In this document: positions 11,378-21,309 of the stretch, in pieces
Layout of the letters: the number at the start of each line of letters is the position of its first letter
Position numbering within the stretch: the first letter of the stretch is position 1
Assembly: GCA_015499995.1 (NCBI GenBank)
Contig: JADNRV010000357.1
Coordinates: 1-46,682 of the forward strand
Reading direction: 5' to 3'
From: Flammula alnicola
Taxonomy: Eukaryota > Basidiomycota > Agaricomycetes > Agaricales > Strophariaceae
DNA: 46,682 nucleotides
The notes under the pieces: generated by a model
Seen by the model: the letters and a program-made list of their open reading frames with translations, nothing else
What the model was told of the DNA's origin: nothing
Databases searched by the model: none
Program-made: the position numbers and the translations under genes

Positions 11378-11802
11378 TCAGATGGTATGGAAGTCGTCCA
11401 AAATGACTCCTAAAGTTTCTCCTGTTTGAAGTGATGGCAACCAGGAATTGATATTTCTTATGAAAGGATGGCTCTCGCGCACGTACTGCTGCCTACTCCT
11501 GCTGGTCTCGCTCTCTTTGCAAAAAGCGTCAGAAATTTCCTGCAAGCGCTCATAACGTGGCTTCACACCGCTGGCGGGGTGACCAATTCCGGCACTGGCC
11601 TGACAGCGGGCGCTGGCGGAAGGAAGATCTGCTAAATCCACGATCTACTCGAGTATTGAGAGTTTTAGAAATAGACGCCCAGGCAAGCGTGAAGTTATCC
11701 TCTTCCACCCACTTTCAGGATGGTGGTATCAAAGTGTGTCATTGCTATGAGAGCAGACTTACCGGTAGTTGGACGATAGGCTAGAGTGGAAATTTCGAGC
11801 AT
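11378..11802 (-). CDS. Candidate small two-exon gene, 96 aa, unknown
   Basis: An ATG at 11802 opens a 40-base exon (11763-11802, beginning MLEISTLAYRPTT) ending at a GTAAGT donor. A CAG acceptor leads to 11378-11628, which continues in frame to a stop after LDDFHTI. Two adjacent AGs (TAGCAG) would give alternative acceptors differing by one codon. The coding-like composition and clean splice sites favour a gene, but there is no recognisable domain, signal peptide or membrane segment. It may also be chance. Confidence 0.35.
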
Positions 11803-12181
11803 GGATACTTAAGAACCTGAGCTTACTGTAGTCTCGAAATAACACATCATGTTTATTTCGCTGTTATATCATCCTACCACCCCTTGGAATATAGGATATT
11901 GTATGCCCCAAGGGGACTGAATAAGAGTTGACATCGTTGAATCGATATAGCCTCACAGTCTTTTCTTGGAAAGTGTGGCGCACAGACGTTATACGCGTAC
12001 TGACAGTGATATCGATCGAGCCGGTGGCGAAGCCAAGTGTTGGTGTCTTCCTGAAGGGATAAAATTAACAGTGATGAGGAATTGCGCCGAGGCAAGTGCA
12101 CTTTTTTTGGATCGATGAAGTCAGATCACGAGATCTCCTTTCCTTGACCACAAACCACAACCACCTAGTTCATCCCTTCTC
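11803..12181. other. Short intergenic region
   Basis: No feature seen. It probably holds the promoters of the minus-strand candidate at 11802 and of the plus-strand small gene at 12182. Confidence 0.3.
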
Positions 12182-12469
12182 ATGCCTCACAGAATGAACC
12201 ACGAGACGCACACATACCTATCAGTCAACTTCTCGCCCCGTTCTCCCTTCTACTCCACTCCCGCTTCGCTAAGCTCGGCTTTCCCGGGCCTGACGTACCA
12301 AGGCCAAGTCGGCGAGCTCTCCGATGTGCATCTCTACAGTATCCCGAAAGGAGAATGGCTGCATAAGAGAGACGACGTTCTGAACGGGCTGCAGGGCAGC
12401 GATGGGGTGCTGCATGTCGAGGTTCAGACACCAAGACAGAGAGTGAAGAGGGGCGAGGAGGAGCTGTAG
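12182..12469 (+). CDS. Small unknown protein, 95 aa
   Basis: A single ORF from the ATG at 12182 to a TAG ends in KRGEEEL. The second half (VGELSDVHLYSIPKGEWLHK, then alternating small and hydrophobic residues) looks like a folded small domain, and the codons look used. There is no signal peptide or membrane segment. The overlapping minus-strand ORFs lack such structure. Family not recognised. Confidence 0.55.
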   Translation: MPHRMNHETHTYLSVNFSPRSPFYSTPASLSSAFPGLTYQGQVGELSDVHLYSIPKGEWLHKRDDVLNGLQGSDGVLHVEVQTPRQRVKRGEEEL

Positions 12470-12618
12470 TCGAGTCGACGATGAATGTTTGAACGAAGTA
12501 TGTTTCGAGTTTGGCTGGCTGTTCGACATGCGTTTGGCTCATATCTCATCCTTTCTGCCTAGAATAGATACCATAAATAACGTTAACACACGACCATCCT
12601 TTGTACAATAGTGGATTC

Positions 12619-12846
12619 TGTTGGAATATTGTCAGGCTGTGCGAGCGTGCGCAATGCACCAGTCAATGTGCGTCGGGATTCAACCCCGTGATTTTCATTC
12701 CTAGACTACATAAGCTGTTGTTGTGTACTTTAGTCCCCATCCGTTTGCCCTCCTACGCTCACAAAGGCCAACCGGAATTCAATCTTTCTATGCTTTCCTC
12801 AGTCCGATCTTGAGATGATCGCGCACTTGTAGATTTGATTTCAACA
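12619..12846. repeat. 5' long terminal repeat, 228 bp
   Basis: Reads identically to 13967-14194 and has short inverted ends TGTTG/CAACA. It is preceded by the target duplication GATTC. Confidence 0.93.
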
Positions 12847-13136
12847 CAAACGGATACCTGTCCTCTTGGGTGGGTCAGTCTCACATACACCCTGTTGCGA
12901 CGCTCTCTAGTTCGTTCCTTCGCCGCCGCCGTAACCCATTCACTCGACCTCTCGGATCTCGCTCGAGTTGAAGACTCACGATTCGACGTCTCCTTTACGG
13001 GCCGTTTTCGCTTCCTGATGCCCGAAGACAAGTCGCTTGCTCGAAGCGCACTCGTCGAAGCCCTCGCGTGTCGACGCTGAGGCAGAAGAAGGCTGCAGAG
13101 CCTCTAAACCTGCAGAAGACAGTTCCGGACTGAAAT

Positions 13137-13318
13137 TCCGTGAAGAAGAAAAGCCGCCGTCGAAGATCGGCGCACGTTTATGAAGAAAAGTCGCTGTCGA
13201 TGATCAGCGCATGTCGAAGAAGAAAAGCCGCTGTTGAAGATCGGCGCAAGAGAAGTCGCTGTCGACAATCAGTGCATGTCGAAGAAGAAAAGTCGCCATT
13301 GAAGATCAGCGCACGCTA
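13137..13318. repeat. Degenerate ~45-bp tandem repeats inside the LTR element
   Basis: About four or five imperfect copies of a unit with GAAGAAAAG, then TCGCTGTCGA or GCCGCCGTCG, then AGATCGGCGCA lie in the interior. They are absent elsewhere in the window and belong to the element. They could serve in packaging or be simple expansion; nothing in the sequence decides this. Confidence 0.7.
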
Positions 13319-13966
13319 AGTCCTCAGGCTTGGAGGCACGGTTTTTGAAGACGCCGTATTTGAAGATTTGATTGATTTTGTTGGACAAGACGAGTTTTGA
13401 AGGATTTTTTGTTGGATGAACCCCACATTTCGAGACACCGAAGAACGCTGCCCCGCGTGCCAGTGCACGCCTATTCATCTCGCCGATGCCTACCTGCCGC
13501 TTCACTAGACGGTCAAGATTTTTATTTGCCGATTGATTCGCTGTATGCTGCCCCGCTACCCTCGATGGATCGGATTTTCACCTTTGCTGGACTTTATTTT
13601 GCCGACTTCCGTTTCCACACGATGCCGACTCATTTTCATTCTTATTTGGACACCGCCGCAGAGAGTTTTACCTGCCGATTCACCTGCCTCTCAATTTTCG
13701 GCTCGATTTATTCCATTTCCGATTCTCACCTCGCTTGAGGCCGATCGCCTTCCCTATCGCCTAAAACTTGCTTGTCGCAGCTCTCAGAGGCATGGACCAT
13801 GGTTTGCATATTGGAGAGTAAGAGATTCTTGGTTTTGAGGGAGTGCTCTCTTATATTTCATTTGTTCGAAGTTGATGGGGGATTTTTATTGATTTTTTAT
13901 TTCGCTTTTTGGGGTTTTTTGGTTTCAGGGAGTGTTCTTGGGTGCACCGCTTCGCTCGAGGGAGTG

Positions 13967-14194
13967 TGTTGGAATATTGTCAGGCTGTGCGAGCGTGCGC
14001 AATGCACCAGTCAATGTGCGTCGGGATTCAACCCCGTGATTTTCATTCCTAGACTACATAAGCTGTTGTTGTGTACTTTAGTCCCCATCCGTTTGCCCTC
14101 CTACGCTCACAAAGGCCAACCGGAATTCAATCTTTCTATGCTTTCCTCAGTCCGATCTTGAGATGATCGCGCACTTGTAGATTTGATTTCAACA
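13967..14194. repeat. 3' long terminal repeat, 228 bp
   Basis: Identical partner of the 5' LTR. It is followed by GATTC at 14195-14199, the second copy of the target duplication, and preceded by a purine-rich tract. Confidence 0.93.
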
Positions 14195-14199
14195 GATTC

Positions 14200-14695
14200 T
14201 TGAAAGGCAACAACGCAATGGACCAGTTCGATTACTTTCTACCTCTCCACGATCCTGCGATCAAGCGCTTTACTCGAGATTTGACTTGTACCTTTCCGAG
14301 GGGGTGCGTAAGCGTCCCGGCACTCTAGAATCTAGATCCTTGAATGGCGGCAATATATAACGCACATTTGAATACTGCTTTGAATTGACGAGACACCCTT
14401 TCTCATATACTTGAAGCGTCGACTCTTCAACATTCACAACAACGAGGCTCGTGCTGGCGCTTATGTATGGCGACGATCTGGAACCTGCAATTTCTTGATT
14501 CTACGGTTCAATGGGCTGCAAACAATTTTACAAAAAGGTAGCCGCGCAACTTCTAAGCAGGCTGCGGATGATTTCCAGATATCATCTAATCTAATCGCGC
14601 ATTTTCCGGCGATATTTCACATCGCCTATTTACCCCCGAAATAAATAAGCGCCTGCTCTCCGATTGCGTACAATCAGAAAGGATACAAAAAGGAT
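14200..14695. other. Intergenic region between LTR element and tRNA
   Basis: No supported gene. It is the original target context of the LTR insertion plus the downstream flank of the tRNA gene. Confidence 0.3.
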
Positions 14696-14798
14696 TGCCC
14701 CCTGCAAGGCTCGAACTTGCGACCTCAGGATTACGTAACTAACGTTACTCATATGCGAAATATGAGACCTGCGCTCTAGCCAACTGAGCCAAGGAGGC
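14696..14798 (-). tRNA. tRNA-Met: tRNA-Met (CAT), elongator type, with 29-base intron
   Basis: On the minus strand the gene begins GCCTCCTTGGCTCAGTTGG and ends GGTCGCAAGTTCGAGCCTTG...GGGGGCA. The acceptor stem pairs 7 of 7 (with G-U), and the D-, anticodon and T-arms are all present. The anticodon is CAT. The intron, 14732-14760, lies one base 3' of the anticodon as expected. Its ATATGAG can pair with the CTCATAT of the anticodon loop, the usual recognition helix for tRNA splicing endonuclease. The features are those of the elongator rather than the initiator. It is the only tRNA gene I see here. Confidence 0.95.
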
Positions 14799-15036
14799 TT
14801 GCTGTGGTGATGGCCTTGAAAGCCTTATACTGATAGGGAGCGCAAAGTGTTACATAACACCGTTGAAATTTAAATCACCTGCATACAAAAGCGCCCTCAT
14901 GCAACTTCGTCTTGACTTGGTCTTGGACTTAGTTATGGGAAGATCGCACATTGCAGTAAGCAGATATTTCGTTCTATATATTGTACAAGGGTGAGGTATT
15001 TATTGCGAGTTCGATCTACAAGGCTTAATTGGCGGC

Positions 15037-15891
15037 CTACTCCTTCTCCTTCTGACCCAACGCTTTCCGGATAGTATTGGCAATCTGCTTGTCCTTCGCC
15101 TGCTCGAGGGCGGATTCGTTGTTCTGCGGACCCTCTTTGAGAACGTGCTCTTGGAAGAGGTCGATGGCTGTTGCAAAGACCGCATGAGTAGGACGTACAC
15201 AGAGGAGGCCGAAGAGAGATAAAGTCAAACGAAGCGAAAACATACCTTTATCCAATTTCCCCTCCTGCGCCTCGCCCTTGGCCCCTCCCCCAAGTGCGTT
15301 GTTAATCTTGTCCGCAAGACCGTGGGGCTTCGCCGGTTCCTCCTTCTTCCCAGAGATCACGCTCGAGAGCTTGTCGAGCAACTGCTCCTGCGTCGTCTTC
15401 GGTGCTGACGGGGCAGGAGCAGGCGCCGTGTGTTTACCAGTGAAGGTCTCACCAAGCTTGGACAAGAGGTCATCCGAGGTGGCTTTGTGGGGCACGGCGA
15501 CAGCGGGTGCGTATGGGGTTGTCTTATGCGAGTCTCCGCTCAACGCACCACCGATTATATCCAAGACGGATTCATATTTGGCAGGGGCTGGGGCGGGAAC
15601 GGCGACAGATGCTGGTGGTGGAGTGGGGTGCGATGCTCCTATGGCATCACCGAGTTTGTTCAGGAGATTCTCGTGTTTGGTGGCAGTAGGGACCGCTGGA
15701 ACGGCTACAGCGGGTGGTGCTGGGGTTGAGTGCGATGCTCCCAGTGCATCGTCGAGTTTGTCGAACAGACTCCCGTGTTTATAGGAAGTGCTGACCGCTG
15801 CAGTGGGAGGGGTTCCGGTGTTCCCGCCATGCTCTGATGATTTCTTGTCATCCGAGAGGTGGAGATTCTGGAGGTTCTTGAGGAGATCCAT
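15037..15891 (-). CDS. Unknown modular protein with repeated LLxKLGxxxG helices, 258 aa
   Basis: Two exons, 15246-15891 and 15037-15167, are joined in phase 1 (GTATGT...CAACAG). The first exon repeats a short amphipathic module about six times (LFDKLDDALG, LLNKLGDAIG, LLSKLGETFTG, LLDKLSSVISG), each separated by a Pro/Ala-rich linker. The second exon gives a conserved-looking C-terminus with FQEHVLKEGPQNNESALEQ, then an Ile-Arg-Lys-Ala helix. Small fungal proteins ending in this QEHV...GPQNNES pattern are widespread, but I know no function for them. There is no signal peptide. The linker expansions look like recent internal duplication. Confidence 0.75.
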   Translation of the reverse strand: MDLLKNLQNLHLSDDKKSSEHGGNTGTPPTAAVSTSYKHGSLFDKLDDALGASHSTPAPPAVAVPAVPTATKHENLLNKLGDAIGASHPTPPPASVAVPAPAPAKYESVLDIIGGALSGDSHKTTPYAPAVAVPHKATSDDLLSKLGETFTGKHTAPAPAPSAPKTTQEQLLDKLSSVISGKKEEPAKPHGLADKINNALGGGAKGEAQEGKLDKGMFSLRLTLSLFGLLCVRPTHAVFATAIDLFQEHVLKEGPQNNESALEQAKDKQIANTIRKALGQKEKE

Positions 15892-16838
15892 CGTTGTTCA
15901 GGAGTGAGGATATTCAGAGAACTTAGATGTGGGAGAAGGAGAGGGTGGCGGAGGATGATCGAAGGCCAGATAACAAATGAGTGGCAAGGCAGTGAATTCA
16001 CCCTGTCGATTGTTCAACCTATCTACAGGAACATCAGGCTTGGCAGAACTATTACAGTCTCCATCGCCGTGAATTTCCTGTCTTTTGAGCGTATCGCCGT
16101 TGTTATCCATCGATTGTGATTGCTATTGTGTTCAAGCGACTCCATTGAAGTGTGATTGGAGAGCAGAAAGGAGTGACAAGTGATAATAAAGAGAGTGCTC
16201 AGTGCCGAAGATTTCGTTTCGATGGTACTTACTTCGACAAAGGGATCATGTGACGGCTGACAGAGGTCGGCAAGAGATGTGCTCCTTCAAGAATCAAAAC
16301 AGCGAACGAGCAGCTGAAATCATTGCGATGTCCTCCAGCATTAATGTACTCTCCTAAAATCATAGGGGGGTAGTCTGCCTTGACCTCCATGAAGGGCCAT
16401 ATTCCTGTTGCTCATTATACTCATGGGAACGCACGTTATTACGTATCCGCAGACCTGCGGGGGCGCTCGCTTCGCCGTCCTAATAGCGTGTGACGCTGAA
16501 TTTTTGTGGGCGAAAGAAAGACGAAAATCCTAGAATTTTTTAGAATACGTTGATACAATACATGAAAACCTATCCAATCCCAACATTTCAAAGGAAGAGG
16601 GGCAATAACGATTGAGATATAATGCACGCAACATGGGCTGAAAATGGGGTCACTTTTTGCATCGGAAAGTTTGGCTTTGTTTGTCCGGGCATCCAGCCCT
16701 TAGAGAATGATTGCGAGCGCAGCGAGCAATCATCATTTAGAACCGACCAACTTGCGATCAACCGGGCCACTCAACTTGTCCAACAACGCTGTGAATTCGC
16801 TGCGATGGGTATGTATCCATCCTCATTATCAACCTTTC
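15892..16838. other. Upstream/spacer DNA homologous to the spacer between copies A and B
   Basis: The stretch 16033-16435 matches 31330-31630 with scattered changes (for example CCTGTCTTTTGAGCGTATCG in both). Further matching DNA lies at 16720-16838, leading into copy C of the 146-aa family. A minus-strand ORF from 16110 (MDNNGDTLKRQEI, 70 codons, ending at 15898) has a counterpart start at 31391 and may be a small gene or a 5' exon. It does not join convincingly to the gene at 15891. Confidence 0.55.
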
Positions 16839-16892
16839 ATGCCATACTCACGAAACACAGCTACGACAGACAACCGCCCGCACGCTCGCCTA

Positions 16893-18934
16893 CAGTCATC
16901 CCCCGGCCAGTGAGACACCACCGCTCAGTGAGACACTTCGATTTTTTGGCCCACCACGACCTTCCCTGGTCTCAACCTCTTTGCAGCTTCTGTATATTAG
17001 TCCTTTCAATAAATCTACAAGACCTTGCACTCATAGGACTAGTTGATGTAAAGTTATTTTACGATCCATCAGGAAAAAACGTCCGGGCCGTAGTTACCTG
17101 CCAAGCTTTGTCGCAGATCATTGGCTCTGGCAACCTACGTTTCACGCGGCATGTGCTTATATTGATCTCTGTTGGCCTTATTTACTCCGGGAGCTCTCGG
17201 CGGCCGCATAGTTGTGCCTTGTTGCACTGGTATGCAGCTATGTTGTTCGAAAATAGTCTCCATAGCTCAAGTCTGGACGTAAAGAGACTATCATCGCTAC
17301 AAAGGCTACAGACTTTGTACATGCCCATTTGTCTCCGATGTCAGACCAAAAGATCACGGGCACGTTAGGTAGTTTGGATGTAGGTCGCACACATCAAAAA
17401 AGACCCTATGTAGTTGATCTCAGGTTGAGCTTTGTGGGCTAGATGTTGTGGAGATATCAGGTTGTCCTCAGGTTTTCCTCTCGGGCCTGATATCTACTGT
17501 CTGGTTGAAGTTGCCCGTGGGCCGTAACGTTCAATTTTGACCAGTTGTCGGAGTTGTTTGAACCTCCCCTAAACTTCACGTGCCACAAGGTTGAAAACGT
17601 TCCCATCACTTTCAAGTCATCAACGCACCCCTTCTTTCCTTCCTTCCATCATCTCAACCCTCCCGGTCATTCCTCACTGCTGTCTTCCGCCCTCCTCTGC
17701 TGCCTGCATGGTAAGTCATTCCTGCATCGCTTTCCTCTGGTCCTAGTCTTTTTGAAGGCTAATGGTAAGGTTGTTCATTTTTTATGGTCGCTGGGTCTCA
17801 TGTTCATTTAAATGCAGGGCACCTCCTTTGTGGACTCGGATGGCGGAGGATTGAGTACTGGGTGATGAGATGGATTTGCGACGTCGGCAGCGGGGGGTCC
17901 GGGGAAGGGTTTTCAGCCTCGAACCGTCGGTAAGTCGTGTACCTTTCCCATTTCATTTGATCGATTGCTGTATTGACGAATGGATTATCAGGACCAGGAC
18001 CGACATTGCGTTCAGTGGAGCTGCATACCGTGACGTGTATATTCTTCGAAGCCGTGCATTTGATGCCGCTATCAAGGAATATGACGAAGACATCTGGACT
18101 GAGTGATAGCGAGACGGGGTTCATTTAGCGATTAGATGGTTCTTTATACATAGCTAGTATAATTTTCCCCTGAATGTTATTTTCTGTGCTCTCTTTCTGA
18201 TTCCTGTGTGGTCCTGTGATCCTGTGTGGTGCTGCTAACAGAATGTGTCCTATCGCCCTTCAAGGTCCTATCTAGAATACAGATCAATATATAGTCTACG
18301 TTGTCTATGGTACTATGGACCTCTGTAAGCTACATTGTAGTTGTGCAACGCTACTTAGAAGAACATAGACAAATATAGTAGTCCAGGTGAGCTACATAGC
18401 ACTATATTTTAGGGGGATGTCAACCGCGCTACCATAGCTACATACACAACATTGTACAACATATACTTCAGGTTTTTTCCTGATGTCAGTTGAAAGAAAA
18501 GTGTCTCAAATGCCGTTTCTCAAGAATGCGCTCAAAATGAGCAATTCTTTTTGGAGATTTACAATTTGCATTACTCATAGATACATTCCAATCACTTTTT
18601 ACATCAATTCAATTGTTGTATCTTGTTCAATGTCGTGAAGAACGATGAGGAGGAGAACTGTGATGTGTGACATCACACTTTTTCGCTGGCCAGACGTGCT
18701 CGAAAAGGCAAATCGGTGACTGTCTCACTGGCTGGTGTTAGCACTGATAAGACAGTTTGACACTGATCCTTAGATTTCTCCCTCAATTCTTGACTCTAAT
18801 TTAATCGGACTTGAGCAGGACATAGTCAAGGTATTTCTAAAGAATTGTCACGACTCACTTTTTCCAAAATCCCGTTTAGAATCTCTCCCGGCCACAGTTT
18901 CTATTTGGGTGTCTCACTGGCCGGGGGATGACTG
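16893..18934. mobile_element. Non-autonomous TIR DNA transposon with TA duplication, 2,042 bp
   Basis: The ends are perfect 26-bp inverted repeats (16893-16918 and 18909-18934) starting CAGTCATCCCCCGGCCAG. TA precedes and follows the element (16891-16892 and 18935-18936), and the uninterrupted family copies have a single TA here. TA duplication fits the Tc1/mariner/pogo group, although the terminal sequence itself does not let me name a family. No transposase is recognisable. A partly similar word (CACTGGCTGGTGTTAGCAC near 18730) repeats part of the terminus internally. Interior 17870-18106 carries a possible small gene, which may be captured host sequence. Confidence 0.92.
17870..18106 (+). 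CDS. Possible small ORF carried inside the TA-element, 78 aa
   Basis: An ATG at 17870 opens 78 codons ending in a protein-like stretch (AAYRDVYILRSRAFDAAIKE, then acidic residues to the stop). A GTAAGT at about 17930 and a TATCAG acceptor at about 17991 suggest an alternative spliced form that starts at the ATG at 17865 and shares the same C-terminus. Upstream, CATG directly followed by GTAAGT near 17709 and a GCAG at 17818 suggest a further intron. The tail looks translated, but whether this is a captured gene or a relic is open. No family recognised. Confidence 0.3.
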   Translation: MDLRRRQRGVRGRVFSLEPSVSRVPFPFHLIDCCIDEWIIRTRTDIAFSGAAYRDVYILRSRAFDAAIKEYDEDIWTE

Positions 18935-19225
18935 TAATCATCCGTCGTCTAGAACGTTACCCAAACGCCGCCGTTTGGGGATTCCCTGTCGACCTCAACC
19001 TCATGCTTGCTGAATTCAAGAGAACTGTACCGCCCAATATTGATAGCGAAGAACGCATGTGCCTCTTGCATGAGCATATGGACAGTGTCTTCTCGGTGCT
19101 GGAAGAGAAGTGCAGGGATGTCTGGTATTCGGGCATAATTGGCCCTAAAGAGGTCAGGTAGGCATGTTACAGTGTACCGTATGATATGGTACAGCGAACG
19201 TATACAGTGTGCCATGTGATGTGGA

Positions 19226-19245
19226 TTCAGCGAATTCGCTGAACC
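19226..19245. repeat. Left subterminal palindrome TTCAGCGAATTCGCTGAA
   Basis: An 18-bp perfect palindrome lies about 75 bp inside the left end. A 22-bp version lies at the mirror position at the right end (near 23365-23386). Conservation at both ends of the fold-back element suggests a protein-binding site such as a transposase subterminal site; that is inference. Confidence 0.75.
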
Positions 19246-19619
19246 GGTGAATAATGTAGTGTATACAATTATTAATAGGTAGTATACATTATACTGTATA
19301 ATATGATCTAGCAACCTAATACATATTTGTAAATGCGCAATGGGCCCGATAAAATTAAATCGGCAGTGCCGGTGGACACTAAATTACATCGGCAGTGAAT
19401 ACTATAATCATGTACTATGTATTATATGGGTGATTGGCAATAAATAAATAGGCCGACCAGCATTTTATTAAAATAGGCCAATCAGCATTTGTCCAATCGG
19501 TATTCAGCATTAGACTGATCGGCATGTGTCCGATCAGCATTTTGTAGAATAGGCTGACCGGCATATGGCTGATCGGCTGTCAGCATAGGCCGATCAGCAT
19601 GTATGCAAGTTATATTTAT

Positions 19620-20720
19620 ATTCAGTCATCACATTCTGGTCATTGTAGTCAAAAATGTATCTAATATTAATTGCAAATGCATCTAATATGAATTTAATCA
19701 GATGTGGTCCAATCCCCCGTGTCTCTAACTGGTGCCGATGCTGATGCCGACTCACAGAGAACCTCTCGGCACCCTGATATATTGTTTTCCAGCCTTTATT
19801 GTTATTCAATTGACTCACGTTCTGGCCATTTTAGTCGTAAATGCATCTAATATTAATTTAATCAGACATGGTCCATTCACAAGCATCTTTAACTGTTGCC
19901 GATGCCGATTCCGACCCACAGAGAACCTCTCGGCACTCTGATATATTTTTTCCAGCCTTTAATTGCTGTTCAATTGACTCACATTCTGGCCATGTTAGTC
20001 GCAAATGCATCTAATATTAATTTAATCAGACGTGAGCCATTCCCGAGCATCTCTAACTGGTGCCAATGCCGATTCCGACTCACAGAGAACCTCTCGGCAC
20101 TCCCATATTTTTTTCCGGGACTTTATTGCTGTTCAATTGACTTACGTTCCGGCCATGTTAGTCGCAAATGCATCTAATATTAATTTAATCAGACGTGAGC
20201 CATTCCCGAGCATCTCTGACTGGTGCCAGTGCCGATGCCGACTCACCAGACACCTCTCGCCATCCCAATACATATTTTTTCAGGTGGTATCTATGTTCAA
20301 TTGACTCACGTTCTGGCTATTTTAGTCGCAAATGCATCTAATATTAATTTAATCAGACGTGAGCCATTCCCGAGCATCTCTGACTGGTGCCAGTGCCGAT
20401 GCCGACTCATAGAGACCCTTTCAGCACCCCATTAAATTTTGTCCAGGTTATATTTATGTTTAATTGAATTACATTATGGTCATTTTGGTCGCAAATGCAT
20501 CTAATATTAATTTAATCAGACGTGAGCCATTCCCGAGCATCTCTAACTGGTGCCGATGCCGATGCCGACTCACAGGACACCTCTCGGCACCCTGATTTTT
20601 TTTTCTGGCCTTTATGGATATTCAATTGAATCATGTTCTGGTCATTTTGGTGATAAATACATCTAATCTTAATGTAATCACCAGATGTGATCCATTTCCA
20701 TGTCTTTCTGACATACCTAT
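19620..20720 (+). repeat. Left tandem array of the fold-back element (~7 units of ~164 bp)
   Basis: The marker word AAATGCATCTAATAT recurs near 19673, 19837, 20001, 20164, 20328 and 20491, with a degenerate copy near 20655, so the period is 163-164 bp. Each unit also holds GGTGCCGATGCCGA, CAGAGAACCTCTCGGCA and a CAATTGA word. The units stay open in one frame for about 65 codons each, which is a by-product of the repeat and not a gene. Confidence 0.92.
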
Positions 20721-21309
20721 ACTGATTTTGACTTATACAGTACCACTCTCTCATCCTCAGCATGAGATGGAGGTCATCAGTTCATAGTCTTAACTGAGAT
20801 TCAGGCTTCCCATATAATAATTATGGATAATCATACCCTTTTCATTTGCAAATCTTGTATACCTGCCAATGAACTTCAAGACATGATCAGCTAAACGACA
20901 CCCTTCTTGATAGATAGGACTTGCAATAGCAAGCCTTGAATTCATCTTGGAACTTTTGCTCCCCACTAAGCTTTATGGCTTTTTTCAGAGATATAATATC
21001 AGATATAAACATTGGAAAGTGTGCCGTAGTTAACTTATTAGTTGCAGATAGCCAACAGACATGTCAAAGTAAGTCAATTTCGCATTTTTGGGACTCCTCC
21101 ACTTTTTTTCTCTGTATCATTTCTACTACTCATATTAAGGCAATCTGTGATTATTTGCCAATTGGCCATATTTAATAAAATGCTGTCCGACTGAATGCCA
21201 GTCAGGCTATTATACAAAATACTGATTGGCCTTTATTTATCTCCAATTCAGTCATATACAGCCAATAACGAGTACCGGCACCAGCCAGACAAGTGCAGGA
21301 GGAGACTGT

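Larger units (their letters stand above)
12619..14194. mobile_element. Complete non-autonomous LTR retrotransposon (TRIM-like), 1,576 bp
   Basis: Identical 228-bp direct repeats (12619-12846 and 13967-14194) begin TGTTGGAATATTG and end TTTCAACA, giving the TG...CA ends of LTRs. The element is flanked by the 5-bp duplication GATTC (12614-12618 and 14195-14199). A purine-rich GAGGGAGTG directly before the 3' LTR is a fair polypurine tract. The 1,120-bp interior encodes no gag, protease, reverse transcriptase or integrase that I can see, so it must be mobilised in trans. The TGTTGGAATATTG start is reminiscent of Copia LTRs, which is inference. No tRNA-3'-end primer site could be matched after the 5' LTR. 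Identical LTRs suggest a recent insertion. Confidence 0.93.

Noticed and set aside
16622..17368. 248-codon plus-strand ORF
   Set aside because: It begins in the flank of copy C and runs across the border of the TA-element, so it is a chance fusion of host and element DNA.
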